A DNA stretch of 64,000 bases, taken from assembly GCA_015060105.1 (NCBI GenBank), contig SUZD01000006.1, positions 41,340 to 105,339 on the forward strand, written 5' to 3'. Below, one piece after another: positions 56,757-64,000 of the stretch. The translations under genes and the position numbers were made by a program. This stretch comes from Rikenellaceae bacterium (lineage in GTDB: Bacteria > Bacteroidota > Bacteroidia > Bacteroidales > Rikenellaceae). The notes below the pieces were generated by a model. The model was not told the origin of the DNA. It was given only the letters and a program-made list of their open reading frames with translations, and ran no database searches. The stretch's first letter is position 1; the number at the start of each line of letters is the position of its first letter.

Positions 56757-57377
56757 ATGAAAAGATTATTACTTGGATTTGCGTTGCTTGTTGTGGCAAC
56801 CGCTTGTCAGAACAAACATTGGACACCCGAGCAACGAGCACGTTTGCACGACCAAATTCGAGCCTATCGTGAGTGGCGTTATCTTGTCAATATGAACGAT
56901 GCCGAGTTTGCAATGCTGGCCGATGATGTGGCGGCTTTGGTCGAGTCGAACTATGCCAATCTCAACGATTTCGTTGCAACCCCTGGCTCGCAGGATTCGC
57001 TCAAAACAACCGTCGTGGGTGTAATGGCTACCTATGTCACAACCGATGCACGCAATATGCGCTATCTGTTCCCGTATCGCCACCTGGTGCGCGAAAATGT
57101 GCTGCCCGAAGGACTCTCGCACGAGCAACTCAAACAGTTCTACAAATGTATGGCCGACAAGATTAACAGCGGCTATGTGTCGATGCAAAACTTCCTGTGG
57201 AATGCAATGAGTAATAATGTGAGTCAAACGGTTGTCGGTACCATTCAGCGCGACTGCGCAGCTCCGTTTATGGTCGAAACATCGGAACTTGCCAAACCTC
57301 GTGACCACCACAAGGATCGCAAGGAACACAAGGACGATAAACATAAGGATAAAAGCAAAGGCAAAGACGGTAAGTAA
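56757..57377 (+). CDS. Periplasmic lipoprotein with basic, His/Asp-rich tail
   Basis: 206 residues. Lipobox VVATAC gives Cys17, followed by QNKHW without acidic residues, which favours retention in the periplasm. A helical body follows (EQRARLHDQIRAYREWRY, LSHEQLKQFYKCMADKI). The last 25 residues are almost only Lys, His, Asp, Arg and Glu (DHHKDRKEHKDDKHKDK), perhaps metal-binding or nucleic-acid/cell-wall binding. Family not recognised. Confidence 0.75.
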   Translation: MKRLLLGFALLVVATACQNKHWTPEQRARLHDQIRAYREWRYLVNMNDAEFAMLADDVAALVESNYANLNDFVATPGSQDSLKTTVVGVMATYVTTDARNMRYLFPYRHLVRENVLPEGLSHEQLKQFYKCMADKINSGYVSMQNFLWNAMSNNVSQTVVGTIQRDCAAPFMVETSELAKPRDHHKDRKEHKDDKHKDKSKGKDGK

Positions 57378-57382
57378 AACAC

Positions 57383-57412
57383 TCGGCCGAGGTGCGCGCA
57401 TCGGCCGATTTT
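57383..57412 (+). terminator. Hairpin after the lipoprotein gene
   Basis: TCGGCCGA at 57383-57390 and 57401-57408 pair across a 10-nt GC-rich loop, followed by TTTT. The T-run is also the -33 box of the next promoter. Confidence 0.55.
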
Positions 57413-57440
57413 GCAAAACCGAAGATAATAACTATTTTTG
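57409..57440 (+). promoter_or_regulatory. Promoter for the YtxH-holin trio
   Basis: TTTTG (57409-57413), 19 nt, TATTTTTG (57433-57440): close match to the Bacteroidota consensus, 25 nt before the YtxH ATG. Confidence 0.7.
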
Positions 57441-57465
57441 TTGAACCATTTTAAGCCTGAAAACG

Positions 57466-57696
57466 ATGAAAGGTATTGAATGTGTGGGAGCTATCCTCGG
57501 AGGCGCTATCCTCGGAGGTGCTGTGGCTCTTCTGTTTGCCCCCAAGTCGGGCGAGCGCACAAGAGCCGATATTAAAAATTTCTTTGATGACGAAGTCGAG
57601 AAGTATCGAGCAAAATGCCGATGCATCACAGACCGATTCAAAGGCGAGATGGACGAACTGAAAAACAGCGTCGCCCACGAATTTGAGAAGAAGTAA
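57466..57696 (+). CDS. YtxH-domain small membrane protein
   Basis: 76 residues. Glycine-rich membrane helix (CVGAILGGAILGGAVALLF) followed at once by the YtxH hallmark APKSGERTRADI, then a charged coiled-coil tail. Envelope-associated, often stress-induced; exact role unknown. First of three closely spaced genes (17 nt gap, then an 8-nt overlap). Confidence 0.88.
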   Translation: MKGIECVGAILGGAILGGAVALLFAPKSGERTRADIKNFFDDEVEKYRAKCRCITDRFKGEMDELKNSVAHEFEKK

Positions 57697-57713
57697 ATCA
57701 ACCCCTGCTAACG

Positions 57714-58085
57714 ATGAGCAAAAACCAAGATAAACAGACATCACTTATCAGTGACGAGGTCAAAGAGTATGTGTCGCTGCGAATACAATCATTGAAATTG
57801 ACGGCCGTCGAAAACCTGTCGTCGTTTACGAGCAAGAGTTTCGGAGTCTTTGTTTTTGTGTTGTTGCTCTCGATAGCGGTTGTGCTGCTAACCTTTGGTT
57901 TTACGCTCTGGTTGGGCGATTTGTTGGAGAGCCACGCGTTGGCATTTGCCATTGTCGGTGGTGTCTATCTGGTCGCATCGCTGGTGGTGTTCGCCCTGCG
58001 CGACAGACTGATAGCCAACTCGATGGTGCGTATGTTCAGCAAGATGTTCTTCTCTAACCACAAAAACGCCGCAGACGATGAATAA
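57714..58085 (+). CDS. Holin-superfamily (phage_holin_3_6-like) membrane protein
   Basis: 123 residues. A cytoplasmic N-terminal helix, two transmembrane helices (about 43-66 and 72-95) separated by a short turn (GDLLESHA), and a short basic C-terminus. This is the chromosomal holin-like family found with YtxH genes in Bacteroidota, not evidence of a prophage. Role unknown. Confidence 0.82.
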   Translation: MSKNQDKQTSLISDEVKEYVSLRIQSLKLTAVENLSSFTSKSFGVFVFVLLLSIAVVLLTFGFTLWLGDLLESHALAFAIVGGVYLVASLVVFALRDRLIANSMVRMFSKMFFSNHKNAADDE

Positions 58086-58584
58086 GAATAGATTTTCGGA
58101 CGAACGCCTGATGCAAATCTCCTCGATGAAGGAGTTGCGTGCAACCCGTCGCAAGGTGGCCGTGCGACTCGAAATATTGGAGGATAAGTTTGAGAACGGA
58201 ACTTGGAGCCTGTTCAATGTCGATACAATGCTCTATGGATTGGCTCGCAAAGCGGCAGGTATCAAAAATGCTTGGGAGGGCGCAAAGGAGATATTTCGTA
58301 ACCTGCGCGGTGTCGAGGTAGCCTCGGCGCAGCCCGAACAGCAGGCTCTACCTGCCAAACCGAAGGCTCAAAACCGTCGTAAACGCAAGAGAGCCAACAA
58401 GCAGGAGTCGCCTTCGATACCCGTCGAAAGTGCGCCTATTGAGGTCGTTCCCGAGGTGGTTGCAACGCCCGTAGCGGAGGTGTCAAAACCCGAGGCAGAG
58501 GCTGCACCCAAGGCGAAAGCCAATCGTCGTAAATATCGTCGCCGAAAACCAAAGGCGAAAGCAGAAACTCCCGAAGTTGTCTAA
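58078..58584 (+). CDS. Basic, Pro/Ala-rich protein of unknown function
   Basis: 168 residues, starting 8 nt inside the holin-like gene. An N-terminal helical part (about 1-90), then a low-complexity tail with two basic clusters (NRRKRKRANK and NRRKYRRRKPKAK) separated by a Pro/Val/Glu linker. The tail may bind nucleic acid or acidic polymers. No known domain. Confidence 0.7.
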   Translation: MNKNRFSDERLMQISSMKELRATRRKVAVRLEILEDKFENGTWSLFNVDTMLYGLARKAAGIKNAWEGAKEIFRNLRGVEVASAQPEQQALPAKPKAQNRRKRKRANKQESPSIPVESAPIEVVPEVVATPVAEVSKPEAEAAPKAKANRRKYRRRKPKAKAETPEVV

Positions 58585-58606
58585 TATTGTGCGTTATGCA
58601 ACTTCT

Positions 58607-58647
58607 AAAAAAAAGAAGGGCGTGTTCCAAATCGGACACGCCCTTCT
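58607..58647 (-). terminator. Terminator after the 131-residue gene (minus strand)
   Basis: AGAAGGGCGTGTTCC pairs with GGACACGCCCTTCT (one bulged T), loop AAATC; on minus it is followed by TTTTTTT. It lies between convergent genes. Confidence 0.85.
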
Positions 58648-58661
58648 TCTGTGTTGAGATA

Positions 58662-59057
58662 TTATAACGATAGATGTATCGAGGCTCCTCCCCACTGATT
58701 GACAAAGAAATCCTCGTTGTGTGAGATGACCGAGCCTTTGACGGCAACGCGCATCTTGAACGGGGGCGATTGTCGAATGGCGTCGGCAAAGGGCATTGTG
58801 TTGGGTATCACGTAGATAAACAACTCCAATGAGTCGCCCTCCTCGACTTCGAGATGCAGTGGTCGCTTGGGGTTGTAATCTTCGGGACACGGGCGCACCT
58901 CGTCACCTCGCCCTAACGGATACACCGTGTCGGTCAAGCTGCGGTAATCAACTCTCTGCTCGTCGCGGAATGATGCCGCCGAGATATAGACATTGTAACG
59001 CCACCACCCATCAAATCCACTCTTTATATCAACGGTTATTTTACCCTGTTTAGCCAT
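58662..59057 (-). CDS. Conserved hypothetical protein, all-beta
   Basis: 131 residues, no signal peptide or membrane segment. Alternating beta pattern with GWWRYNVYISAASF, HLEVEEGDSLELFIYVIP and a Trp/Gly-rich end (FVNQWGGASIHLSL). Looks like a beta-sandwich of unknown function. Alone on the minus strand, with a -7 box 45 nt upstream. Confidence 0.65.
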   Translation of the reverse strand: MAKQGKITVDIKSGFDGWWRYNVYISAASFRDEQRVDYRSLTDTVYPLGRGDEVRPCPEDYNPKRPLHLEVEEGDSLELFIYVIPNTMPFADAIRQSPPFKMRVAVKGSVISHNEDFFVNQWGGASIHLSL

Positions 59058-59101
59058 CTTTCTGTCGCATTTGTAGCCCCATTAGGGGCTTATAAACTGC
59101 T

Positions 59102-59109
59102 CAAAGTTA
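59102..59109 (-). promoter_or_regulatory. -7 box for the 131-residue protein gene
   Basis: On minus: TAACTTTG, full consensus. Confidence 0.5.
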
Positions 59110-59127
59110 TAAACATTTATCGAAAAC

Positions 59128-59158
59128 TTTGCAATTTTTGGTTTTTTATGTAACTTTG
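59128..59158 (+). promoter_or_regulatory. Promoter of the DUF177-rpmF-plsX operon
   Basis: TTTG (59128-59131), 19 nt, TAACTTTG (59151-59158): full match, 26 nt before the ATG. Confidence 0.75.
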
Positions 59159-59184
59159 CACCCCATTGTGTAGTGTTTATATTG

Positions 59185-59739
59185 ATGAGCAAGGCATATA
59201 CCATACCTTATAAAACCCTCCCGACAGGCGTGCATACGAGCGAGTTTCGTATCGATGCGTCGATGTTTGCAGAGTGGCCCGAGTGTGGTGTAACCGATGC
59301 AGACGCTACTGTGGTGGCAACTTTGACCAAGTCGGCGGCAAGTATGACGCTCGATTTGGAGTTGAACGGAACGGTAACCACTCCGTGTGACCGCTGCCTC
59401 GAAGATTGCACACTCTCCGTATCGTATAGCGGCCGTGTGGCTGTGCGCGTAAGCGAGGAGGAGATGGAGAATGACGACGAGGTTATATGGCTTAATCCGG
59501 GCGACGATGAACTCGATTTGGAGCAATACTTGCGCGAGAGTATCATTTTGAGCCTGCCGTATCAACGCGTTCACCCTTGCGATGTTCACGGCAATCCGTT
59601 GTGCAACCCTGCGATGTTGGAGCGCTTCCGCATCGTGACGGGCGAGGAGTTTGACCAGATGACCGAGGCCGAAGAGGTGCAGACATTGGGCTCAAACCCC
59701 GAATTGCAGAAATTGAAAAACCTCAATTTTGAGGACTAA
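59185..59739 (+). CDS. DUF177 (YceD-family) protein
   Basis: 184 residues from the ATG giving MSKAYTIPYK. The family cysteine pairs are seen in CDRCLEDC and again in HPCDVHGNPLCNP. YceD proteins are linked to 23S rRNA/50S assembly. Its place just before rpmF and plsX is the conserved bacterial order and supports the call. Confidence 0.92.
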   Translation: MSKAYTIPYKTLPTGVHTSEFRIDASMFAEWPECGVTDADATVVATLTKSAASMTLDLELNGTVTTPCDRCLEDCTLSVSYSGRVAVRVSEEEMENDDEVIWLNPGDDELDLEQYLRESIILSLPYQRVHPCDVHGNPLCNPAMLERFRIVTGEEFDQMTEAEEVQTLGSNPELQKLKNLNFED

Positions 59740-59777
59740 ATATTAAACGAAGTATAACTAAATAATAAAAAAAGAAG

Positions 59778-59960
59778 ATGGCACATCCTAAACACAAGGT
59801 CTCGTCAACTCGCCGAGACAAAAGAAGAACTCACTACAAAGCAGAAGTTCCTACTGTATCGACCTGCTCTAACTGCGGTTCGGCCGTTCTCTATCACCGT
59901 GTATGCCCCGAGTGTGGTTTCTACCGTGGCAAACTCGCTATCGAGAAAAAGGCAGAGTAA
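59778..59960 (+). CDS. rpmF: Ribosomal protein L32
   Basis: 60 residues; basic N-terminus (MAHPKHKVSSTRRDKRRTHY) and a four-cysteine zinc ribbon (CSNC and CPEC). Lies between DUF177 and plsX. Confidence 0.97.
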   Translation: MAHPKHKVSSTRRDKRRTHYKAEVPTVSTCSNCGSAVLYHRVCPECGFYRGKLAIEKKAE

Positions 59961-59984
59961 TTTTAACAACCAATTTTTATCGCT

Positions 59985-60929
59985 ATGTTGAGGCTCGGAG
60001 TTGATGCGATGGGTGGCGACTACGCCCCCGAAGCGGCAGTGATGGGTGCTATTCAGGCACTCGATTGTGTGGGAGAAGATGTTCGTATCGTACTTTTCGG
60101 CGACAAAGCAGCTATTGAGGGTATTTTGGACCGCGAGGGTTGCGCGCACGATAAGTTCGATATCGTCCCGACCACCGAGGTTATTGAGATGGGTGACCAC
60201 CCTGCTCAGGCCTTCAAACAGAAACAAAACAGCAGTATTGTTGTTGGTTACGGCTATCTGAAAGCCGGCAAGATTGACGGATTTGCAAGTGCCGGAAGCA
60301 CCGGTGCGATGATGGTGGGTGCGATGTTCGTTACCAAAGCCATCGAGGGTGTAATTCGTCCTTCGATTTCGTCGCCCATTCCCGTTGTGGACGGACGTAC
60401 GGCGTTGATGCTTGATGTCGGTTTGAATGTTGATTGCCGCCCCGATGTATTGCAACAATACGGTCTGTTGGGTAGCGTTTATGCCGAAACGGTGCTTGGT
60501 ATCGAGAATCCCCGCGTTGCGCTTCTGAACATTGGCGAGGAGAGTACCAAAGGAAACCTTACCAGCCGTGAGGCCTATGAGTTGATGAAGAACTCTTCGT
60601 ACAACTTTGTAGGTAACATCGAGGGTAAGCACGTTTTCTCGGGTCGCGTAGCAGATGTAATTGTTTGTGACGGTTTCGTGGGCAATGTCCTGCTGAAAGC
60701 CGCCGAGAGTTTCTATCCCATTGGTCAGGCATTGGGAGTTGGCTCGAATCCATTCTTTGACAAACTCAATTACGAGTTTTTCGGAGGAACGCCGGTGCTG
60801 GGTGTAAATGCACCTATCATTATCGGTCACGGTTGTTCGTCGCCCAAGGCTATTGCCGCAATGATTAAGCAAACCGAGAGTACTGTTCGTGCGAACTTTA
60901 CGGACCGTTTGCGTGAGGCTTTCAAGTAA
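59985..60929 (+). CDS. plsX: Phosphate acyltransferase PlsX
   Basis: 314 residues. Makes acyl-phosphate from acyl-ACP for phospholipid synthesis. Family sequence: GVDAMGGDYAPEA at the start, ASAGSTGAMM, LLNIGEESTKGN, VCDGFVGNVLLKA and NAPIIIGHG. fabH, often next, is absent here. Confidence 0.96.
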   Translation: MLRLGVDAMGGDYAPEAAVMGAIQALDCVGEDVRIVLFGDKAAIEGILDREGCAHDKFDIVPTTEVIEMGDHPAQAFKQKQNSSIVVGYGYLKAGKIDGFASAGSTGAMMVGAMFVTKAIEGVIRPSISSPIPVVDGRTALMLDVGLNVDCRPDVLQQYGLLGSVYAETVLGIENPRVALLNIGEESTKGNLTSREAYELMKNSSYNFVGNIEGKHVFSGRVADVIVCDGFVGNVLLKAAESFYPIGQALGVGSNPFFDKLNYEFFGGTPVLGVNAPIIIGHGCSSPKAIAAMIKQTESTVRANFTDRLREAFK

Positions 60930-60935
60930 TATTGG

Positions 60936-61007
60936 GGCTCTATAGTTCAAGGGATAGAACGAAGGTTTCCTAAACCTTAAATACAGGTTCGAGTCCTGTT
61001 GGGGCTA
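60936..61007 (+). tRNA. tRNA-Arg (anticodon CCT)
   Basis: Folds fully: acceptor GGCTCTA/TGGGGCT (with G-T pairs), D stem GTTC/GAAC, anticodon stem AAGGT/ACCTT with loop TTCCTAA (CCT at 60969-60971), T stem ACAGG/CCTGT with loop TTCGAGT, discriminator A. CCA is not encoded (CGA follows). 6 nt after plsX. Confidence 0.93.
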
Positions 61008-61072
61008 CGAAGAACAGAGCGAAGGATTTTTTCCTTCGCTCTGTTCTTTTGTGCGTTTGGTGGACGAGAACC
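60992..61072 (+). repeat. 81-bp direct repeat, copy 1 (tRNA-Arg 3' end plus terminator)
   Basis: Begins inside the T loop of tRNA-Arg and runs through the tRNA 3' end and its terminator. An identical 81-bp copy lies at 61170-61250 (offset 178). Confidence 0.95.
61011..61050 (+). terminator. Terminator after tRNA-Arg
   Basis: AGAACAGAGCGAAGGA and its exact complement (16 pairs) around a TTTTT loop, then TTT. Confidence 0.9.
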
Positions 61073-61169
61073 GTGGTTCGAACCGACGCTGCGGAACGAG
61101 CGCAGAGCGTGCTTGTATGCTCTGCCGAGTCGCGAGGAGGAAAAGCAAATTGCAAAATGCAATTTGGTT

Positions 61170-61250
61170 AGTCCTGTTGGGGCTACGAAGAACAGAGCGA
61201 AGGATTTTTTCCTTCGCTCTGTTCTTTTGTGCGTTTGGTGGACGAGAACC
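61170..61250 (+). repeat. 81-bp direct repeat, copy 2
   Basis: Exact copy of 60992-61072, including a fragment of the tRNA T loop, T stem and acceptor strand, and a second copy of the 16-pair hairpin (61189-61228). The 97-nt spacer between copies contains small hairpins such as AAATTGC/GCAATTT and no gene. Confidence 0.95.
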
Positions 61251-61288
61251 TAAAAATATAACAAGAGAGTGCCAGGGCACTCTCTTGT
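61250..61288 (-). terminator. Terminator of tRNA-Thr
   Basis: ACAAGAGAGTGCC (61261-61273) pairs with GGCACTCTCTTGT (61276-61288); on minus a TTATATTTTT tract follows. Confidence 0.85.
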
Positions 61289-61295
61289 GGTGTTG

Positions 61296-61368
61296 AGCCG
61301 TAATCGAGACTCGAACTCGAGACCTTTTCATTACGAGTGAAATGCTCTACCGACTGAGCTATTACGGC
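61296..61368 (-). tRNA. tRNA-Thr (anticodon CGT)
   Basis: On minus: acceptor GCCGTAA/TTACGGC, D stem GCTC/GAGC, anticodon stem TTTCA/TGAAA with loop CTCGTAA (CGT at 61333-61335), T stem TCGAG/CTCGA with loop TTCGAGT, discriminator T. CCA not encoded. Confidence 0.93.
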
Positions 61369-61438
61369 AACTTCTTACAGCGAAAAAGCACGCAAATATA
61401 ATAGTTTTTATTTTCCACGACGCTATATTTTGCGAATA

Positions 61439-61472
61439 TTGTGCGTGTTTCTCGCATTTTTTTATAAATTTG
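61439..61472 (+). promoter_or_regulatory. Possible promoter for cstA
   Basis: TAAATTTG (61465-61472) fits TAnnTTTG; TTG at 61439-61441 is 23 nt upstream. 23 nt before the ATG. Confidence 0.5.
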
Positions 61473-61495
61473 CCCTAAAATTATACCCACCCGAA

Positions 61496-62989
61496 ATGAT
61501 TACATTTCTTATTTGTTTGACACTTCTGGTCGCAGCCTATTTCGTGTATGGCAAGTATCTCGAAAAGGTGTGCGGTATCAGTATGGTACACAAAGTTCCC
61601 TCGGAGAGCAAATTTGATGGCGTGGACTATGTGCCGATGCCGATGTGGAAAACCTTCTTCATCCAGTTGCTCAATATCGCAGGTTTGGGCCCGATTTTTG
61701 GTGCCGTTTCGGGTGCTGCTTATGGCCCTGTCGCTTTCTTGTGGATTACATTTGGTGGTATTCTTTTCGGCGCGATGCACGACTTTGTGGCGGGTGTAAT
61801 GTCGTTGCGCGAGGGCGGTATGAGTCTTCCCGACATTATCAAACGCTACTTGGGTCGCGGTATGGGCTGGTTTAACCTTATCTTTACGGTAGGCCTTATG
61901 GTGTTGGTGGGTGCGGTGTTTATGTCGCAACCTGCGGCTCTGATGGCGGGCTGGTTGCCCGAGTCGGCTTCGGCGTGGCTCAACGAGATGACGGGCGGAG
62001 CGACTATCAACGGCTTCTCGACCCCGATTATCTGTATGATGGCCATTATCTTGGTGTACTATATTATCGCAACGCTTTTCCCGGTCGATAAGATTATCGG
62101 TAAGATATACCCCGTTTTTGGCTTTGCTCTGGTGGCTATGGCTGTCGGAATCCTCGGAGTGTTGCTCTTTGCGGGTCGATATACCATTCCCGAGTTGGAT
62201 TTCGAGAATCATATTGCCGATCCGTCGAAGTTCCCGATTTTCCCCACACTGTTTATCACTATCGCTTGTGGTGCTATCTCGGGCTTCCATGCAACACAAT
62301 CGCCCATTATGGCGCGCTGCCTGACCAACGAGAAGGAGTGTCGCCCTGTGTTCTATGGCGCGATGATTTCGGAGAGTATCATTGCTCTTATTTGGGCCGC
62401 TATTGCTATGGCGTTTTTTGGAGATGTCGAGGGCCTCAATACCGAACTTTACACCAATGGTAAGGCGGCGGCTGTGTTGGTTGATGTGATTGCCAACGAG
62501 ACGCTTGGCAGATGGATTGCCTACCTTGTGATGTTTGGAGTTGTGGGTGCGGCCATCACTTCGGGAGATACCGCTTTCCGTTCGGCTCGTCTGATGATTG
62601 CTGACGCCTTCGGTATCGAACAACGCACGTTGTGGAAACGAGTTGCGGTGTGTTTGCCTATCTTCGCTTTGGCCTTGTTTATCATCTTGGCAACAGATTC
62701 GCAAACCTTGTGGCGTTATTTCGCTTGGTTTAACCAGACTTTGAGTGTATTTACCCTTTGGGCGATATGTATATTCCTTGTTCGTCGCGGCAAACCCGTT
62801 GTTATTGCGATGTTGCCGGCTATTTGGATGACCTACATTTGTAGTAGTTTCTTGTTCACAGGCCAACAGATGTTGCATTTGAGCCCTGTGCTTGGTAATA
62901 TCCTTGCGGGTGTACTCACACTATTGATAACTCTATATTTTATTTACGTTTTCAACTCCGAAGCACGAAATGCAAAAACCCAAGCTTAA
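61496..62989 (+). CDS. cstA: CstA-family carbon starvation / peptide or pyruvate transporter
   Basis: 497 residues from the ATG giving MITFLICLTLLVAAYFVYG. Many transmembrane helices and the CstA family sequence: GKYLEKVCGI, DYVPMPMWKTFFIQLLNIAG, GPIFGAVSGAAYGP, GAMHDFVAGVMSLREGG and FHATQSPIMARCL. This is the short form (about 500 residues). CstA proteins take up peptides or pyruvate; the exact substrate here is open. Overlaps the next gene by 20 nt. Confidence 0.94.
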   Translation: MITFLICLTLLVAAYFVYGKYLEKVCGISMVHKVPSESKFDGVDYVPMPMWKTFFIQLLNIAGLGPIFGAVSGAAYGPVAFLWITFGGILFGAMHDFVAGVMSLREGGMSLPDIIKRYLGRGMGWFNLIFTVGLMVLVGAVFMSQPAALMAGWLPESASAWLNEMTGGATINGFSTPIICMMAIILVYYIIATLFPVDKIIGKIYPVFGFALVAMAVGILGVLLFAGRYTIPELDFENHIADPSKFPIFPTLFITIACGAISGFHATQSPIMARCLTNEKECRPVFYGAMISESIIALIWAAIAMAFFGDVEGLNTELYTNGKAAAVLVDVIANETLGRWIAYLVMFGVVGAAITSGDTAFRSARLMIADAFGIEQRTLWKRVAVCLPIFALALFIILATDSQTLWRYFAWFNQTLSVFTLWAICIFLVRRGKPVVIAMLPAIWMTYICSSFLFTGQQMLHLSPVLGNILAGVLTLLITLYFIYVFNSEARNAKTQA

Positions 62990-63683
62990 ACCCACTATTC
63001 ATCAGACTTTTGTCATCGTACCCAATCCCAATGACAAGTCGGGTGACTACGATTTTGCTGCTATTCTCGAAGAGTCGCGCCGCCTTGAAACGCAAGGTCA
63101 GGTCGAGAAGGCTTGTGATTTGCGTTACCAAGCATTTCAACGCCTTGTTGATTTGTTGCCCGAGGACCACTCCGAATTGGAGTTGGAGTGGGAGGACGAG
63201 CATACCCGCGATGCGATGATGCTCATCAATTTTTCGAGTATCGACCACTTCCTTGTGGGCGATTTCGAGATGTGTGCTGCGATGTTGGAGATGTTGCTGG
63301 AACTCGATAGCGAGGACCACTTGGAAGCGACTACTCGCTTGGCGTATGCATATCTTGCGTTGGAAGAGTACGACCTCTATGATGAGATTATCAATGACAT
63401 AAGCGACCGCTATGCCGATAAGACCATACTTGCGTTGTGGTGCGATTTCCGCCGCAATGGCGTGTTGAGCGAGGGCTACCTTCGTCGCTTGAAAACCCGT
63501 TTCTCGCACTTCTACGAGGAGTTTATGGCAGACCAACACCCCATCGACGAGTTCTACTTGACCGAGATTGAGAAGGAAAAACCATCGCGTCGTGCTTTGG
63601 CTCGTGAGTTGTGGTTGCAAACCGAGCACCTCTGGAAGCTGTTCCCCGATTTTGTTGAGGCTCTGCGCCAAACCCGAGGCTAA
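62970..63683 (+). CDS. Tetratricopeptide-like helical protein
   Basis: 237 residues, cytoplasmic, acidic and helical. LEESRRLETQGQVEKACDLRYQAFQRLVDLLP and ATTRLAYAYLALEEYDLYDEIIND look like TPR-type helix pairs. It starts 20 nt inside cstA and is followed 6 nt later by the radical SAM gene, so the three are probably translated in a coupled way. Function unknown. Confidence 0.75.
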   Translation: MQKPKLKPTIHQTFVIVPNPNDKSGDYDFAAILEESRRLETQGQVEKACDLRYQAFQRLVDLLPEDHSELELEWEDEHTRDAMMLINFSSIDHFLVGDFEMCAAMLEMLLELDSEDHLEATTRLAYAYLALEEYDLYDEIINDISDRYADKTILALWCDFRRNGVLSEGYLRRLKTRFSHFYEEFMADQHPIDEFYLTEIEKEKPSRRALARELWLQTEHLWKLFPDFVEALRQTRG

Positions 63684-63689
63684 TCAGTT

Positions 63690-64000
63690 ATGTATGCTTG
63701 GGGCGATGAGCGACCATTCTATGGCTCTGCTCGCTACTATCGTAATACATTCGACTGCGAAATCCGCAAATTGAGTATAGATGCCGGCTTTACTTGCCCA
63801 AATCGTGACGGCAGAGTGGGGCAGGGTGGCTGTACTTTTTGCAATAATGAGGCCTTTTCGCCCAAATATGCCGACCGCAACTTTTCGGTTGCCGAGCAGA
63901 TGGCTGCGGGACGATTGTTCCATGCGCGTAGTTTTACGCCCGATTGCCGCTGGCTTGTCTATTTTCAATCCTATACCAATACCTACGCCTCGGTTGATGT
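63690..64000 (+). CDS. Radical SAM protein of the YhcC (TIGR01212) type, cut by the right edge
   Basis: About 103 codons are visible. The start MYAWGDERPFYGSARYYRNTF and the iron-sulfur cluster motif Cys36-x11-Cys48-x2-Cys51 (FTCPNRDG...GGCTFCNN) are typical of the YhcC family. The 3' end lies outside the window. Substrate unknown. No stop codon falls within the visible part. Confidence 0.9.
   Translation, partial: MYAWGDERPFYGSARYYRNTFDCEIRKLSIDAGFTCPNRDGRVGQGGCTFCNNEAFSPKYADRNFSVAEQMAAGRLFHARSFTPDCRWLVYFQSYTNTYASVD

Noticed and set aside
57714..58085. Holin-like gene as evidence of a prophage
   Set aside because: No other phage genes are near, and this holin-like family occurs in chromosomal YtxH clusters of Bacteroidota.
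60970..61331. Small open frames over the tRNA-Arg 3' end, with an APTGLEPV-type peptide
   Set aside because: These are translations of tRNA antisense sequence and the duplicated hairpins, a known source of spurious gene calls.

Overview
The window is chromosomal DNA of a Bacteroidota bacterium, most likely order Bacteroidales. The evidence is a SusC/SusD pair with many lipoproteins, BACON and leucine-rich-repeat surface proteins, a SusC with a carboxypeptidase-like N-terminal domain, and repeated promoters of the Bacteroidota type (TAnnTTTG, sometimes with TTG or TTTG about 19-20 nt upstream). Housekeeping genes resemble those of gut Bacteroidales; a Rikenellaceae/Alistipes-like source is a guess. 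Coding density is high. No rRNA, CRISPR array, insertion sequence or prophage was seen.

Layout. 1-5.9 kb: a TPR protein (cut by the left edge), an MFS transporter with periplasmic cysteine clusters, ffh, typA and a small SRPBCC protein. 5.9-8.7 kb (minus strand): ArsB/NhaD-type permease and dipeptidase pepD. 8.8-9.3 kb: ispF. 9.5-24.8 kb: the main accessory region, a nine-gene co-directional operon with its own promoter and terminator: SusC, SusD, a Calx-beta-like lipoprotein, a large beta-rich lipoprotein, two LRR lipoproteins (one with a BACON domain), a lipid-anchored subtilisin-type protease, a DUF1573 protein and a small lipoprotein. It has no glycan-degrading enzyme, so it looks like a protein- or peptide-harvesting system. 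24.9-29.2 kb: rarA converging on the acpP-fabF-rnc-radC operon. 29.3-32.3 kb: a purN-pepE gene fusion, yraN and waaA. 32.3-36.3 kb (minus): C69 dipeptidase, lpd, era. 36.4-44 kb: yggS, a 565-nt repeat-bearing intergenic stretch, lon plus an M23/LysM peptidase (minus), and valS.

44.2-49.3 kb: a secreted esterase, a PhoB/PhoR-like two-component pair and a Pit phosphate transporter preceded by three 11-nt-spaced repeats that look like a Pho box. This forms a likely phosphate-response unit. 49.3-56.7 kb (minus): a small membrane-anchored protein, asd, PBP1A, a large zincin/beta-propeller/outer-membrane-barrel protein and a SUI1-type factor. 56.8-58.6 kb: a lipoprotein and a YtxH/holin/basic-protein trio. 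59.2-61 kb: the classical DUF177-rpmF-plsX cluster and tRNA-Arg(CCT), whose 3' end is duplicated 178 bp downstream. 61.3-64 kb: tRNA-Thr(CGT), cstA, a TPR-like protein and the start of a radical SAM gene of the YhcC type, cut by the right edge.

The observations most worth following are the protease-bearing SusCD operon, the purN-pepE fusion, the zincin/propeller/barrel protein, the putative Pho box and the tRNA-linked duplication.
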